This document shows positions 16,844 through 24,489 of a stretch of DNA of 64,000 nucleotides, piece by piece (position 1 is the stretch's first letter; each line of letters begins with the position of its first letter). The translations under genes were made by a program, and so were the position numbers. Location: NCBI GenBank assembly GCA_934631025.1, contig CAKTXR010000006.1, positions 1 to 64,000 on the forward strand. The letters are read 5' to 3'. This DNA is from an uncultured Clostridia bacterium (GTDB lineage Bacteria; Bacillota; Clostridia; Christensenellales; Aristaeellaceae). Under the pieces are notes generated by a model. It made no database searches, had not been told where the DNA came from, and worked only from the letters and a program-made list of their open reading frames with translations.

Positions 16844-17977
16844 TTACGCTTTTTCGTCGTAATGATCGAGGAAATGGACTTTTTTGTCGCCGCTCTTGTA
16901 GGCGATGACCGCGTCCAGCGCGACGTTCTCGACGCTCTTGAAGATATGCTTTTCAACCAGCGGGTTGGTCTTTTTCATCTCTTTGATGAGCTGCTTGACC
17001 TCCACGCGCTTCGATCGCGTCTCCTCGTTCGAGCAGGTGGTGCAGGTGTCGGTGAACTTGCAGGCGCACTGTATGAAGTGCAGCTCGTTATAGTCGCGCC
17101 AGGCCTTGATGTCGTCCTCGCGGATGAGATAGAGCGGCCGGATCAGCTCCATGCCCTCAAAGTTGGTGCTGTGCAGCTTGGGCATCATGGTCTGGATCTG
17201 CGCGCCCCAGAGCATCCCCATGAGGATGGTCTCGATCACGTCGTCATAGTGGTGTCCCAGCGCGATTTTGTTGCAGCCCAGCTCTCTGGCATAGCTGTAC
17301 AGATGCCCCCGCCGCATCCGCGCACACAGATAGCAGGGCGATTTTTCCACATGATACACCGAATCGAATATGTTCGATTCGAAGATGCGGATGGGGATAT
17401 TCAGCTTGCGCGCGTTTTCCTCGATCACCTGCCGGTTGGCGGGGCTGTAGCCGGGATCCATCACGAGAAACTCCAGCTCGAAGGGCACCCTGCTGTAGCG
17501 GTGCAGCTCCTGAAAGAGCTTGGCCATCAGCATGGAATCCTTGCCGCCCGAAATGCACACGGCGATGCGGTCGCCGCTCTTCACCAGCTCGTAATCGCGC
17601 ACGGCCTTCGTGAAGTTGCACCACAGCTTCTCGCGGAACTTTTTGCGCAGGCTGTTTTCCACGCGCTGACACAGCTCGTCGGCCTGCTGGCGCTCCATCT
17701 GATCGCGCAGCCATTCGATATAGCCGCCCTTGAGGCTGTACGCGTCGACGCCCTTCTCCCGCAGCGCCTCGGCCGCGTCCAGACTGAACTGGCCGTGCGC
17801 GCAGTAGAGGATGAGCTTCTTTCCGTCCGTCTCGGGCGGATTTTTCTCCAGCGCCTCCTGCGAAATGGGCGCAGCGCCCGGAATCACGCCGTACTCGCGC
17901 GTCTGCTCGCTGCGCATATCGATCAATATATAGTCCTCCGGCGAAAGCCGCCGCATCTCCTCAACCGTAATTTCCAT
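16844..17977 (-). CDS. Rhodanese domain fused to a TtcA-like PP-loop tRNA thiolation ATPase
   Basis: Residues 1-~95 form a rhodanese domain with active-site Cys in LYCAHGQFSLDAAE. Residues ~125-377 form a PP-loop ATPase of the TtcA/TilS type with CISGGKDSMLMAKL and the Cys pair CYLCARMRRG. Also present are GHHYDDVIETILMG and a C-terminal Cys-rich block (CACKFTDTCTTCS) that fits an iron-sulfur cluster. TtcA makes 2-thiocytidine in tRNA. Fusion with rhodanese suggests the persulfide is delivered in cis. The gene lies between the Rrf2 regulator and cysK, consistent with sulfur metabolism. GGAAGCGCAC precedes the ATG. Confidence 0.88.
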   Translation of the reverse strand: MEITVEEMRRLSPEDYILIDMRSEQTREYGVIPGAAPISQEALEKNPPETDGKKLILYCAHGQFSLDAAEALREKGVDAYSLKGGYIEWLRDQMERQQADELCQRVENSLRKKFREKLWCNFTKAVRDYELVKSGDRIAVCISGGKDSMLMAKLFQELHRYSRVPFELEFLVMDPGYSPANRQVIEENARKLNIPIRIFESNIFDSVYHVEKSPCYLCARMRRGHLYSYARELGCNKIALGHHYDDVIETILMGMLWGAQIQTMMPKLHSTNFEGMELIRPLYLIREDDIKAWRDYNELHFIQCACKFTDTCTTCSNEETRSKRVEVKQLIKEMKKTNPLVEKHIFKSVENVALDAVIAYKSGDKKVHFLDHYDEKA

Positions 17978-18094
17978 GTGCGCTTCCTCATGCTTTCATC
18001 AATAAACCGTCTCTGATGCAAACCATGCCGAGTATATCACAAAACGCGCCGCCGTTCCACCCGTATCGCCGAAGCGCACGTTATTTTATCGCTG

Positions 18095-18132
18095 AAAAAG
18101 CGGCGCCCGAACAGAGAATGTTCAAGCGCCGC
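18095..18132 (-). terminator. Terminator of the cysK-HD operon
   Basis: GCGGCGC (18100-18106) pairs with GCGCCGC (18126-18132), with further pairing inside. On the minus strand T5 follows (18099-18095). Confidence 0.8.
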
Positions 18133-18158
18133 AGAAGGGAGGATATTTTCCTGTGCGG

Positions 18159-18725
18159 TCAGTCGTCGAAGCGGGCGGCCGGCGTGGCGCGCATGGCCAA
18201 TATGGTCTTTGAAATCAGATCGTCCACGCTCCAGCCCAGCATTTCAGCGCCGCGCTCGATCACCTCGCGCGAGCAGCCCGCCGCGAAATTGGCGTTCTTA
18301 TACTTCTTTTTGACCGACTTGAGCTCCAGATCGTCCACGCTCTTCGAGGGCCGCATCAGCGCCACGGCGCCGATCAGGCCGGTCAGCTCGTCGGTGGCGT
18401 AAAGCACCTTTTCCATGGTGTGCTCAGGCTTTATGTCCACGGTCAGGCCGTAGCCGTGGCTGGCCGTCGCGTGGATGATGGATTCGTCCAGCCCCGCCGC
18501 GCGCATGATTTCCTGCTCCTTAATGCAGTGCTCTTCAGGATAGCGCTCGAAGTCCAGATCGTGCAGCAGCCCTACGACCGCCCAGAAATCGGCCTCATCC
18601 GCATAGCCCAGCTCGCGCGCGAAATACGCCATAACGCCGGAAACGATCTCGGCGTGCTTCAGGTGAAACGGCTCGGCGTTGTATTCTCTGAGCAGCGCTC
18701 TGGCTTCGTCCAAAGTGGGAATCAT
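18159..18725 (-). CDS. HD-domain hydrolase
   Basis: The 188-residue protein has the HD metal motif: H in FHLKHAEIVSG, the HD pair in GLLHDLDFERYPEEHC, and a downstream Asp in YATDELTGLIGAV. HD proteins hydrolyse phosphate esters such as nucleotides. Substrate here is unknown. It begins 25 bp after cysK and shares its transcript. Such small HD proteins often act as house-cleaning phosphohydrolases; a link to cysteine metabolism rests on co-transcription only. Confidence 0.85.
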   Translation of the reverse strand: MIPTLDEARALLREYNAEPFHLKHAEIVSGVMAYFARELGYADEADFWAVVGLLHDLDFERYPEEHCIKEQEIMRAAGLDESIIHATASHGYGLTVDIKPEHTMEKVLYATDELTGLIGAVALMRPSKSVDDLELKSVKKKYKNANFAAGCSREVIERGAEMLGWSVDDLISKTILAMRATPAARFDD

Positions 18726-18750
18726 GCTTTTCGCCTTCCTTGCTTATGAA

Positions 18751-19680
18751 TTAGGAGAACAGCGGCGTGGAGAGATAGCGGTCGCCGGTGTCGGGCAGCA
18801 GCACGACGATGGTCTTGCCCTCGTTTTCGGGGCGCTTGGCCAGCTCGATGGCCGCCCACAGCGCTGCGCCGGAGGAAATGCCCACCAGCAGGCCCTCGCT
18901 CTGGCCGATTTCGCGGCCGGTGGCGAACGCGTCGTCGTTCTCGACGGGGATGATCTCGTCATAGACCTTCGTATCCAGCACGGCCGGCACAAAGCCCGCG
19001 CCGATGCCCTGGATCTTGTGCGCGCCGGCCACGCCGGTGGACAGCACGGCGGAGCTCTTCGGCTCGACCGCGACCACCTTCACATCGGGCTTTTTGCTCT
19101 TCAGATAGCGGCCCACGCCGGTGATCGTGCCGCCGGTGCCCACGCCCGCGACGAAGTAATCGACCGCGCCGTCGGTGTCCTCATAGATTTCCGGGCCGGT
19201 GGTGTCGAAATGCGCCTTGGGGTTGGCCGCGTTGACAAACTGCCCGGGCACAAAGCTGTTGGGGATTTCCCTGGCCAGCTCGTCGGCCTTGGCGATCGCG
19301 CCCTTCATGCCCTTCGCGCCCTCGGTGAGCACCAGCTCCGCGCCGTAGGCCTTCATCAGCTGACGGCGCTCGACGCTCATGGTCTCGGGCATGACGATGA
19401 TGATGCGGTAGCCGCGCGCCGCGGCGACCGAGGCCAGGCCGATGCCGGTGTTGCCGGAGGTCGGCTCGATGATGACGGAGCCTTCCTTCAGGAGGCCCTT
19501 CTCTTCCGCGTCGTCGATCATGGCCTTGGCGATTCTGTCCTTCACGGAACCGGCGGGATTGAAGTATTCCAGCTTGGCGAGGATCTTCGCCTTCAGGCCA
19601 TGCTTCTTTTCGATATGAGTCAGCTCCAGCAGGGGGGTCTTTCCGATCAGCTGATCCGCGGACGTATAAATCTTGGACAT
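18751..19680 (-). CDS. cysK: Cysteine synthase A (O-acetylserine sulfhydrylase)
   Basis: CysK makes L-cysteine from O-acetylserine and sulfide with PLP. The 309-residue sequence shows SVKDRIAKAMI with the PLP Lys, PTSGNTGIGLASVAAARGY for substrate binding, the GTGGTITGVGRYLK phosphate loop, and the C-terminal LLPDTGDRYLSTPLF. AAGGAGATC precedes the ATG. A consensus promoter and a 23-bp operator-like element lie upstream. In CymR systems CysK also acts as the regulator's corepressor partner, making the nearby Rrf2 gene noteworthy. Confidence 0.97.
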   Translation of the reverse strand: MSKIYTSADQLIGKTPLLELTHIEKKHGLKAKILAKLEYFNPAGSVKDRIAKAMIDDAEEKGLLKEGSVIIEPTSGNTGIGLASVAAARGYRIIIVMPETMSVERRQLMKAYGAELVLTEGAKGMKGAIAKADELAREIPNSFVPGQFVNAANPKAHFDTTGPEIYEDTDGAVDYFVAGVGTGGTITGVGRYLKSKKPDVKVVAVEPKSSAVLSTGVAGAHKIQGIGAGFVPAVLDTKVYDEIIPVENDDAFATGREIGQSEGLLVGISSGAALWAAIELAKRPENEGKTIVVLLPDTGDRYLSTPLFS

Positions 19681-19816
19681 AATGATGATCTCCTTTTCAT
19701 GCTCGATAATTCAGTGGGGCGTTTTCCAACAATATCAGGTGCGGATGCGCTCTTCCGCGCCCGCGCAACATCGAAAGACCATCAAAACGCTCATAGTCTC
19801 TTACCTCGCTTTATAT

Positions 19817-19839
19817 CTACCATCTCGGTAGGTTGGTAG
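19817..19839 (-). promoter_or_regulatory. Operator-like element at the cysK start site
   Basis: On the minus strand this 23-bp element reads CTACC-AA-CCTACC-GAGA-TGGTAG: an inverted repeat (CTACC...GGTAG) with an extra CTACC copy. It lies directly downstream of the -10, over the expected transcription start, where a repressor would block initiation. Its core matches the Rrf2 promoter motif at 16312-16327. Assignment to the Rrf2 protein is inference. Confidence 0.55.
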
Positions 19840-19840
19840 T

Positions 19841-19869
19841 ATTATACGACGGTACTTCTCATTTGTCAA
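19841..19869 (-). promoter_or_regulatory. Consensus promoter of the cysK operon
   Basis: On the minus strand TTGACA (19869-19864) and TATAAT (19846-19841) with a 17-bp spacer are a perfect sigma-A promoter. The leader is about 150 nt. Such strength implies repression when cysteine is plentiful. Upstream of it, 19870-20086 holds no gene, only a short palindrome GCCCTCTAAAGAGGGC at 19987-20002. Confidence 0.9.
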
Positions 19870-20086
19870 TAGGCTTTTTCAAATTTTTTGAAATAAAAAG
19901 CACCGCGGCTTTCATAGCGCCGAAACTGTAACCATCCGTGAACAGTTGGTTTGATTCATCCCTATAAAGGCACATTACTTGCGGCCGCCCTCTAAAGAGG
20001 GCCTCTGAAAAACTGTCAGTCACTCTGCGCTTTGCAAATCCTCTTCTCGGGGATTCGTTCAAACTTCTTTCGCGCCCTGCATATAT

Positions 20087-20196
20087 CAATATTCTGCTAT
20101 TTTCCTGCGGAGCCGCATCGGCCATGCGGCTTTATGACTTTTGCTAAAGCGCTTTTCCATACCCCCGGCTAAACCAGGGGATTTATAACGTCCATT
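20087..20196 (+). repeat. Dispersed intergenic repeat, copy A
   Basis: About 110 bp here are clearly related to 52582-52693 in the same orientation. Shared words include CAATAT-CTG, TTTTCCTG-GGAGC, ATGCGGCT, AAGCGCTTTT and ATAACG. The first 47 positions match at about 80 percent, then similarity becomes patchy. It contains no open frame. It lies between the cysK promoter and the terminator of the PHP gene. Confidence 0.7.
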
Positions 20197-20213
20197 CGGC
20201 CGCCATATAAAGC

Positions 20214-20244
20214 AACCCTCCCGCCGCAATGCGACAGGAGAGTT
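20214..20244 (-). terminator. Terminator of the jag-PHP transcript
   Basis: Arms 20214-20227 and 20231-20244 pair over 14 positions (including G-U pairs on the minus-strand RNA) around a 3-nt loop, followed by GCTTTATA. Confidence 0.65.
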
Positions 20245-20275
20245 TACTCGTATGATGCGTATGGGAAGAACGGCT

Positions 20276-20950
20276 TCAGCGCGTCTCGACGCGCTCTCCG
20301 TTCGGGTGCGCTCTGAGCCAGCGCGCCAGCTGCACGCTGTCCTCAATCGGCTCGTCGACGATCATGCCGCCGCGGCCCACATGATGAACCTTGTGCGCGT
20401 CCGAGCCGCTGGTCTTGATGAAGCCCTCGCCGCCCTGCATGGCGCGCGCCATGGCCAGATCGTTGTGGCTGTCGTGCTCGGGATGGCCGTTGTAAACTTC
20501 GATGCCGTCCAGCTCGTCAAGCGGCGCCTGACGAAGCTCCGGCCGGAACGGATGCGCCTGTATGAGCGTCATGCGGCCGTTTTCACGGATCCTGCGATAG
20601 AAATCGCCCGGCAGTATGCCGCCGTCGAGATCACGCATGATCGGCGCGACGTCCGTTTCCATGATCCCATAGAGAAGATAGTCCTCATGGCCGCAGTTAA
20701 AGCGCAGCTCAGCGCCCAGCAGGACGGTCAGCCCCAGCCGTTCGCCCTCAGCCTTGGCGGCGCGGTATCCGCTCAGATACCAGTTGACGCGCTCGTCCAT
20801 GGGCATTTCGGCGTTTTTGCCGGCGATGAGATGATCGGTTATGACGATCGCATCATAGCCCGCCTCATGATACAGGCGCGCCATCTCCGCTGCGGGCACC
20901 TTGCCGCAGCCGCTGACCTCGCTCGTGTGGACGTGCAGATCAATCTTCAT
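20276..20950 (-). CDS. PHP-domain metallophosphoesterase
   Basis: The 224-residue protein has the PHP motifs: KIDLHVHTSEVS (motif I), AIVITDHL (motif II), GAELRF (Glu ligand), IQAHPFRP and TSGSDAHKVHHVG (later His/Asp ligands). PHP enzymes hydrolyse phosphate esters with a trinuclear metal site; relatives include histidinol phosphatases and RNase AM. It overlaps the jag stop by 11 bp and is therefore translationally coupled to the rpmH-jag cluster, an unusual place for it, since mnmE is common there. Confidence 0.9.
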   Translation of the reverse strand: MKIDLHVHTSEVSGCGKVPAAEMARLYHEAGYDAIVITDHLIAGKNAEMPMDERVNWYLSGYRAAKAEGERLGLTVLLGAELRFNCGHEDYLLYGIMETDVAPIMRDLDGGILPGDFYRRIRENGRMTLIQAHPFRPELRQAPLDELDGIEVYNGHPEHDSHNDLAMARAMQGGEGFIKTSGSDAHKVHHVGRGGMIVDEPIEDSVQLARWLRAHPNGERVETR

Positions 20951-21965
20951 CGGGATTGCTCTTGAGCGTAATCACGACGCGGCGATAAGGCTCCTCGCCC
21001 TCGCTGTGCGTGGTCACATAGGGGTTGTTTTGCAGCGCGGAATGCAGCACGCGGCGCTCGTAGGGGTTCATCGGCTCGAGCGTCACCCTGCGGCCGGTCT
21101 TGCGGGCGCGGGCGGCCATGCGCTGTGCCAGACGGGTGAGCGCTTCCTCACGCTTGGCGCGGTAGTTCTCGGTATCCAACGAAACGCGCATATAGCCCTC
21201 GCGGTTCTTGTTTACCTGCAAACTGACCAGATATTGCAGCGCGTCCAGCGTGTCGCCGCGTCGGCCGATCAGTATGCCCAGCGTGTCGCCCATCATGGCG
21301 ACCGACAGATGATCCGCTTCCTCAGTCACACGGATGGCGACCTGAACGCCCATCTTCTCGGTGACGTTCTTGAGGAAATCGTAGGCGATGCGGCCGGTCT
21401 CGCTCAGCGTCTCGGGATCGCTGGGCACGAACGGCTCGTCGTTCTTCTTCTCGGGACGGCTCTCGGCGCGCTCCGCTCTCTCGGCTTTGTCGGCGCGGTT
21501 CGAGCGGCTGCGGCGGGGCGCTCTGGGCGCTTCGGCCTTGGGAGCCTCGGCGGCAGGCGCTTCCTCGGACGCAGGCGCTTCGGGCGCGGGGGCCGGCTCG
21601 CTCTTGGCTTCTTCGGCGCTCTTTTCGACCTTCTTCGGCTCGACGGGCGCTTCGGCGCGCTTCTCGACCTTTTCGGTCTCTTCAGTCTTTTCGGCCTTTT
21701 CAGCCTTCTTCGGCTCGGCCTTCTTTTCGGGCTTGGGCGCGCGCGCCTTCTGGCTGTCCAGAGAGAGCGTCGGCATCTCGAAATCGAGATCGTTTTCCTT
21801 GAGGGTCAGGCGAACCCTGGCCAGCTTGCCGAACATACCGAACAGGCCCGGACGGCCCGCCTCGAGCACGTCGATAGTGACGTCGGCGGCGTCGCAGCCC
21901 AGCTGCTGAAGGCCGGCGCGGACGGCGTCCTCTACCGTTTTGCCGGACGATTCAATGGATTTCAT
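20940..21965 (-). CDS. jag: RNA-binding protein Jag/KhpB
   Basis: The protein has the three Jag parts. The Jag-N domain is at residues 1-~52 (SSGKTVEDAVRAGLQQLG...GRPGLFGMFG). A KH domain is near 190-265 (GDTLGILIGRRGDTLDALQYLVSL). The R3H domain is at the end, with RRVLH. Between Jag-N and KH is a ~120-residue Glu/Lys/Ala/Pro-rich low-complexity segment, longer than in B. subtilis, making 341 residues in total. KhpB with KhpA binds RNA and affects cell elongation. Its start overlaps the yidC stop by 4 bp. Confidence 0.95.
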   Translation of the reverse strand: MKSIESSGKTVEDAVRAGLQQLGCDAADVTIDVLEAGRPGLFGMFGKLARVRLTLKENDLDFEMPTLSLDSQKARAPKPEKKAEPKKAEKAEKTEETEKVEKRAEAPVEPKKVEKSAEEAKSEPAPAPEAPASEEAPAAEAPKAEAPRAPRRSRSNRADKAERAERAESRPEKKNDEPFVPSDPETLSETGRIAYDFLKNVTEKMGVQVAIRVTEEADHLSVAMMGDTLGILIGRRGDTLDALQYLVSLQVNKNREGYMRVSLDTENYRAKREEALTRLAQRMAARARKTGRRVTLEPMNPYERRVLHSALQNNPYVTTHSEGEEPYRRVVITLKSNPDED

Positions 21966-22918
21966 TTGGTGCTTGCCTCCTCGATGAGCTTTTTCTTGTT
22001 TTCAGAGCGATCGATCAGCTTGCCAATGATGAACTGCTGCGCGATCTGGAACACGTTGATGAACACCCAGTACAGCGCGAAGGCCGCGTTGGAGCTGGCG
22101 CAGATCCACAGCGAGAAGAGCGGGAAGAACCACTGCATGAACTTGGTATTGGCGCTCTGCTGGGGATTGGCGTTCTGCTGGCCGGCGTTCATGAACTTGC
22201 TGGTGAAGAACTGGCTGACGGCGGAGAGAATGGGCAGTATGAACAGACCGTTGAACTTCTTGGGGATGGTGATCGTCCACATGAGCAGCGGTGCGGAGTA
22301 GGCCACGGCGTTGCCGTAGTTCGCCGCCCAGGCGCTGTACTCGTTGGTCTGGAGGAACGCCTTGGCTTCCTCGATCATCTCCATAGTCACCGCGCCGCTG
22401 CCCTTGGTGATCTCGGCGAGCTTGCTGCCGAAGGCGGGCACGACGGTGGACATGAAGGAATCGGGCTGGAACACGTTCTTGATCCACAAAAGGCTCTGCA
22501 GCTTGGGCTGATAGTTCTCAACGCCCGCGAGGATGTTCTGCTTGATCTCGAGGATCATCTGGATGGTCTCTTCATTGGCCACCTCGCGCATGACCGCGAA
22601 CATGGCGAAGAGTATGGGCACCTGGATCAGCATGGGCAGACAGCCGGAGAGCGGATTGATCTTCTCCTTCTTGTACAGATCTGCCATCTTCTGGTTCAGC
22701 TTGTCCTTGTCGTTGGCGTACTTCTTGTTCAGCTCGTCGATCTTGGGCTGAACGTTCTGCATGGTCTTCATGCTCTTGCGGCTCTTGATGTCCAGCGGCA
22801 TGAGCACAAGGCGAATCAGCAGCGTAAAGATCAGCACGGCCCAGCCGTAATTGCCGACCAGCGAATAAATCAAATCCAAGGCCCAGCGAAGAATATCGCC
22901 GATGAATCCCAGGCGCAT
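21962..22918 (-). CDS. yidC: YidC/OxaA/SpoIIIJ membrane protein insertase
   Basis: The 318-residue Gram-positive-type insertase has TM1 with the functional Arg (WAVLIFTLLIRLVLMPLDIKS), the coiled cytoplasmic hairpin (QPKIDELNKKYANDKDKLNQKM), and the TM2 block PLSGCLPMLIQVPILFAMF. C-terminal TM segments end in QQFIIGKLIDRSENKKK. A ~90-residue extracytoplasmic segment between TM2 and TM3 (AGVENYQ... to TNEYSAW) is larger than usual. AGGAGG eight bases before the ATG at 22918 fixes the start, although the frame stays open 120 nt further upstream. It is coupled to jag. Confidence 0.95.
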   Translation of the reverse strand: MRLGFIGDILRWALDLIYSLVGNYGWAVLIFTLLIRLVLMPLDIKSRKSMKTMQNVQPKIDELNKKYANDKDKLNQKMADLYKKEKINPLSGCLPMLIQVPILFAMFAVMREVANEETIQMILEIKQNILAGVENYQPKLQSLLWIKNVFQPDSFMSTVVPAFGSKLAEITKGSGAVTMEMIEEAKAFLQTNEYSAWAANYGNAVAYSAPLLMWTITIPKKFNGLFILPILSAVSQFFTSKFMNAGQQNANPQQSANTKFMQWFFPLFSLWICASSNAAFALYWVFINVFQIAQQFIIGKLIDRSENKKKLIEEASTK

Positions 22919-23316
22919 AGGGTCATTCCTCCTAGAGTGATTTTCGGGGGTGAACGCGGCGCGTTCATAAAAACGGTGAAGCGGGATCCGAAACGCAGAC
23001 GGGAAAGACGGCCGGCTGCCGCCGCGCCCCATTTCCAAACGGGGCTATGGGATGATCGCCCTGCGAAAAGGCGAAGGGAAGCCCTTACAGCCGCCGCGCA
23101 CGGCGAAGAAGGGCTGAACAGGCCTACGCGCCTGCTCGTCCGGCGCAATTTTCACGACGCGGCGCAAAGCCCGCCCTGAGGAAATTTTGCCGAAGGAAAC
23201 TCATATTCAAAAGGAAAGAGCCGCAAAACCCCTGCGGATTTTTAGGAAAAGAGTAAAAACCAGCTCTCGTCCCGCCGCGATTCGGCGAGCCTTTCGAAAA
23301 CGGGGAGCTTCATCCG
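22919..23316. other. 398-bp gap inside the rpmH-jag cluster
   Basis: Between yidD and yidC, normally nearly contiguous, there are 398 bp without a convincing gene. Only the yidC ribosome binding site (AGGAGG, just above 22920) is clear. The gap is GC-rich with several possible small hairpins. No promoter of good quality was found, so it may hold an RNA element or a regulatory leader for yidC. Confidence 0.4.
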
Positions 23317-23541
23317 TCACGGCACGGGATCGTAGCCGCCGGGATGAAACGGGTTGCAGCGCAGGATTCTGCGCACGGCCAGATAGCCGCCCTTGAGCGC
23401 GCCGTATTTCTGGATGGCCTCCAGCGCGTACGCCGAGCAGGTCGGTGTAAAGCGGCAGCAGGGCGGGAACATCGGGCTGATGAACCGACGATAAAAACGA
23501 ATCATGCCGAGCATGATCCGTTTGGGAATGCTGCGAATCAT
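23317..23541 (-). CDS. yidD: Membrane protein insertion efficiency factor YidD
   Basis: The 74-residue protein carries the UPF0161/YidD pattern throughout: IRFYRRFISPMFPPCCRFTPTCSAYALEAI and RILRCNPFHPGGYDPVP. YidD is a small membrane-associated helper of YidC insertion. Its start overlaps the end of rnpA by 4 bp, as usual. Confidence 0.96.
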   Translation of the reverse strand: MIRSIPKRIMLGMIRFYRRFISPMFPPCCRFTPTCSAYALEAIQKYGALKGGYLAVRRILRCNPFHPGGYDPVP

Positions 23542-23960
23542 TCTTCTCCTCCGGCCGGATTGATCAGGCCGGCCTTCTTCAAAAGCGCGCGCATCTCCGA
23601 GGCCATGGCGGCGTTGTCGGCCGTTACGGCCGCCGTGCGGGCCACGAAGATATACTTGCCCGGCGCAAGCGACGGCCGCAGCAGACGGAAATCCTCCTTC
23701 ATGCGGCGGCGCAGGCGATTGCGCGTGACAGCGTTGCCCACTTTTGAGGACACTGAAAAACCCACTTTCAGAAAGCGGGCCTTCAGATAGATCAGCACCA
23801 TTCTGCGGCCCGGCCAGGATTTCCCGCGGCGATAGACATAAGCGTACTGCTTATTACGCCCCAGGGAATACCTGCGGCCCAGTCGATAGATATGCGTCGA
23901 AGCCCGCGCCCCATTGGAAGGGACGGGGCTCACACACGCATTTGCCTCTGAGTTTTTCAC
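23538..23960 (-). CDS. rnpA: Ribonuclease P protein component
   Basis: The RnpA subunit binds RNase P RNA in tRNA 5' maturation. The RNR signature is in NAVTRNRLRRRMKEDFR, and the central strand FLKVGFSVSSKVGNAV and YAYVYRRGKSW are typical. At 140 residues it has about 25 extra N-terminal residues before the usual RLGRRYSLGRNKQY start. No better internal start is apparent, and the ATG lies only 5 nt after the rpmH stop. Confidence 0.95.
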   Translation of the reverse strand: MKNSEANACVSPVPSNGARASTHIYRLGRRYSLGRNKQYAYVYRRGKSWPGRRMVLIYLKARFLKVGFSVSSKVGNAVTRNRLRRRMKEDFRLLRPSLAPGKYIFVARTAAVTADNAAMASEMRALLKKAGLINPAGGEE

Positions 23961-23965
23961 GAAAA

Positions 23966-24109
23966 TCAGACGGTCAGGGACTTGCGGCCACGCAGGCGGC
24001 GGGTCTTGAGCACGCGGCGGCCGGTCTTGGTCTTCATGCGGGCACGGAAACCATGAACCTTGGAACGCTGACGCTTTTTAGGCTGGTAAGTACGAACGGA
24101 AGCTGCCAT
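23966..24109 (-). CDS. rpmH: 50S ribosomal protein L34
   Basis: A 47-codon frame encodes the very basic L34: MAASVRTYQPKKRQRSKVHG at the start, then FRARMKTKTGRRVL and KTRRLRGRKSLTV. A stretch of GAAAGGGTG lies before the ATG. It heads the rpmH-rnpA-yidD-yidC-jag cluster behind a consensus promoter. Its N terminus is a few residues longer than typical L34 (MKRTYQPK). Confidence 0.97.
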   Translation of the reverse strand: MAASVRTYQPKKRQRSKVHGFRARMKTKTGRRVLKTRRLRGRKSLTV

Positions 24110-24173
24110 TGATGATACACCCTTTCAATTATGTGTTTGAAAAACACGTATTTCACAAAAATACAACTGCTTT

Positions 24174-24202
24174 AGTATAGAGGATGAAGCCGCTTCTGTC
24201 AA
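24174..24202 (-). promoter_or_regulatory. Promoter of the rpmH operon
   Basis: On the minus strand TTGACA (24202-24197) and TATACT (24179-24174) with a 17-bp spacer, about 60 nt before rpmH. No DnaA boxes or dnaA gene accompany it, unlike the classic oriC neighbourhood. Confidence 0.85.
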
Positions 24203-24298
24203 GAGAATTTGTGAGAAAATTGTATGACTGCTTCGCCTTTTCCCCGTCACAAAGTCCGCGCGGCGCATCTTCAGGCACACTAAAGCGCTTTTGTGCAG

Positions 24299-24336
24299 AA
24301 AAAAAGCACCCCATCGTGTAATCACAACAGAATGCC
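24299..24336 (-). terminator. Probable terminator of the 5S rRNA gene
   Basis: On the minus strand GCATTC pairs with GGGTGC (24335-24330 with 24311-24306, including G-U pairs), with a smaller GTG/CAC stem inside, followed by T7 (24305-24299). Confidence 0.5.
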
Positions 24337-24344
24337 TTATGGAA

Positions 24345-24460
24345 TCCGGCGACGTCTTACTCTCCCGGGCCGTTGCCAGCCAAGTACCATCAGCGCTCAG
24401 AGGCTTAACTTCTGTGTTCGGTATGGGAACAGGTGGATCCCTCTTGCTATAATCACCGGA
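24345..24460 (-). rRNA. rrf: 5S ribosomal RNA, solitary copy
   Basis: The minus strand carries the conserved 5S core: AGAGGGATCCACCTGTTCC, CATACCGAACACAGAAGTTA, CTGATGGTACTTGGCTGGC and GGGAGAGTAAGACG. Complementary ends are TCCGGTGA and TCGCCGGA. No 23S or 16S sequence is adjacent: an alcohol dehydrogenase gene lies upstream and rpmH downstream. It has its own promoter and a plausible terminator. Boundaries are uncertain by a few bases. Confidence 0.93.
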
Positions 24461-24489
24461 AATTGAATATCATCCTTGGGAATGACCGT

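Noticed and set aside
19859..20346. Short minus-strand frames upstream of cysK
   Set aside because: They cross the cysK promoter, the dispersed repeat and the PHP terminator, which explain the sequence better.
24110..24344. oriC next to rpmH
   Set aside because: There is no dnaA gene and no DnaA box in this region; the boxes are at 42.1 kb.
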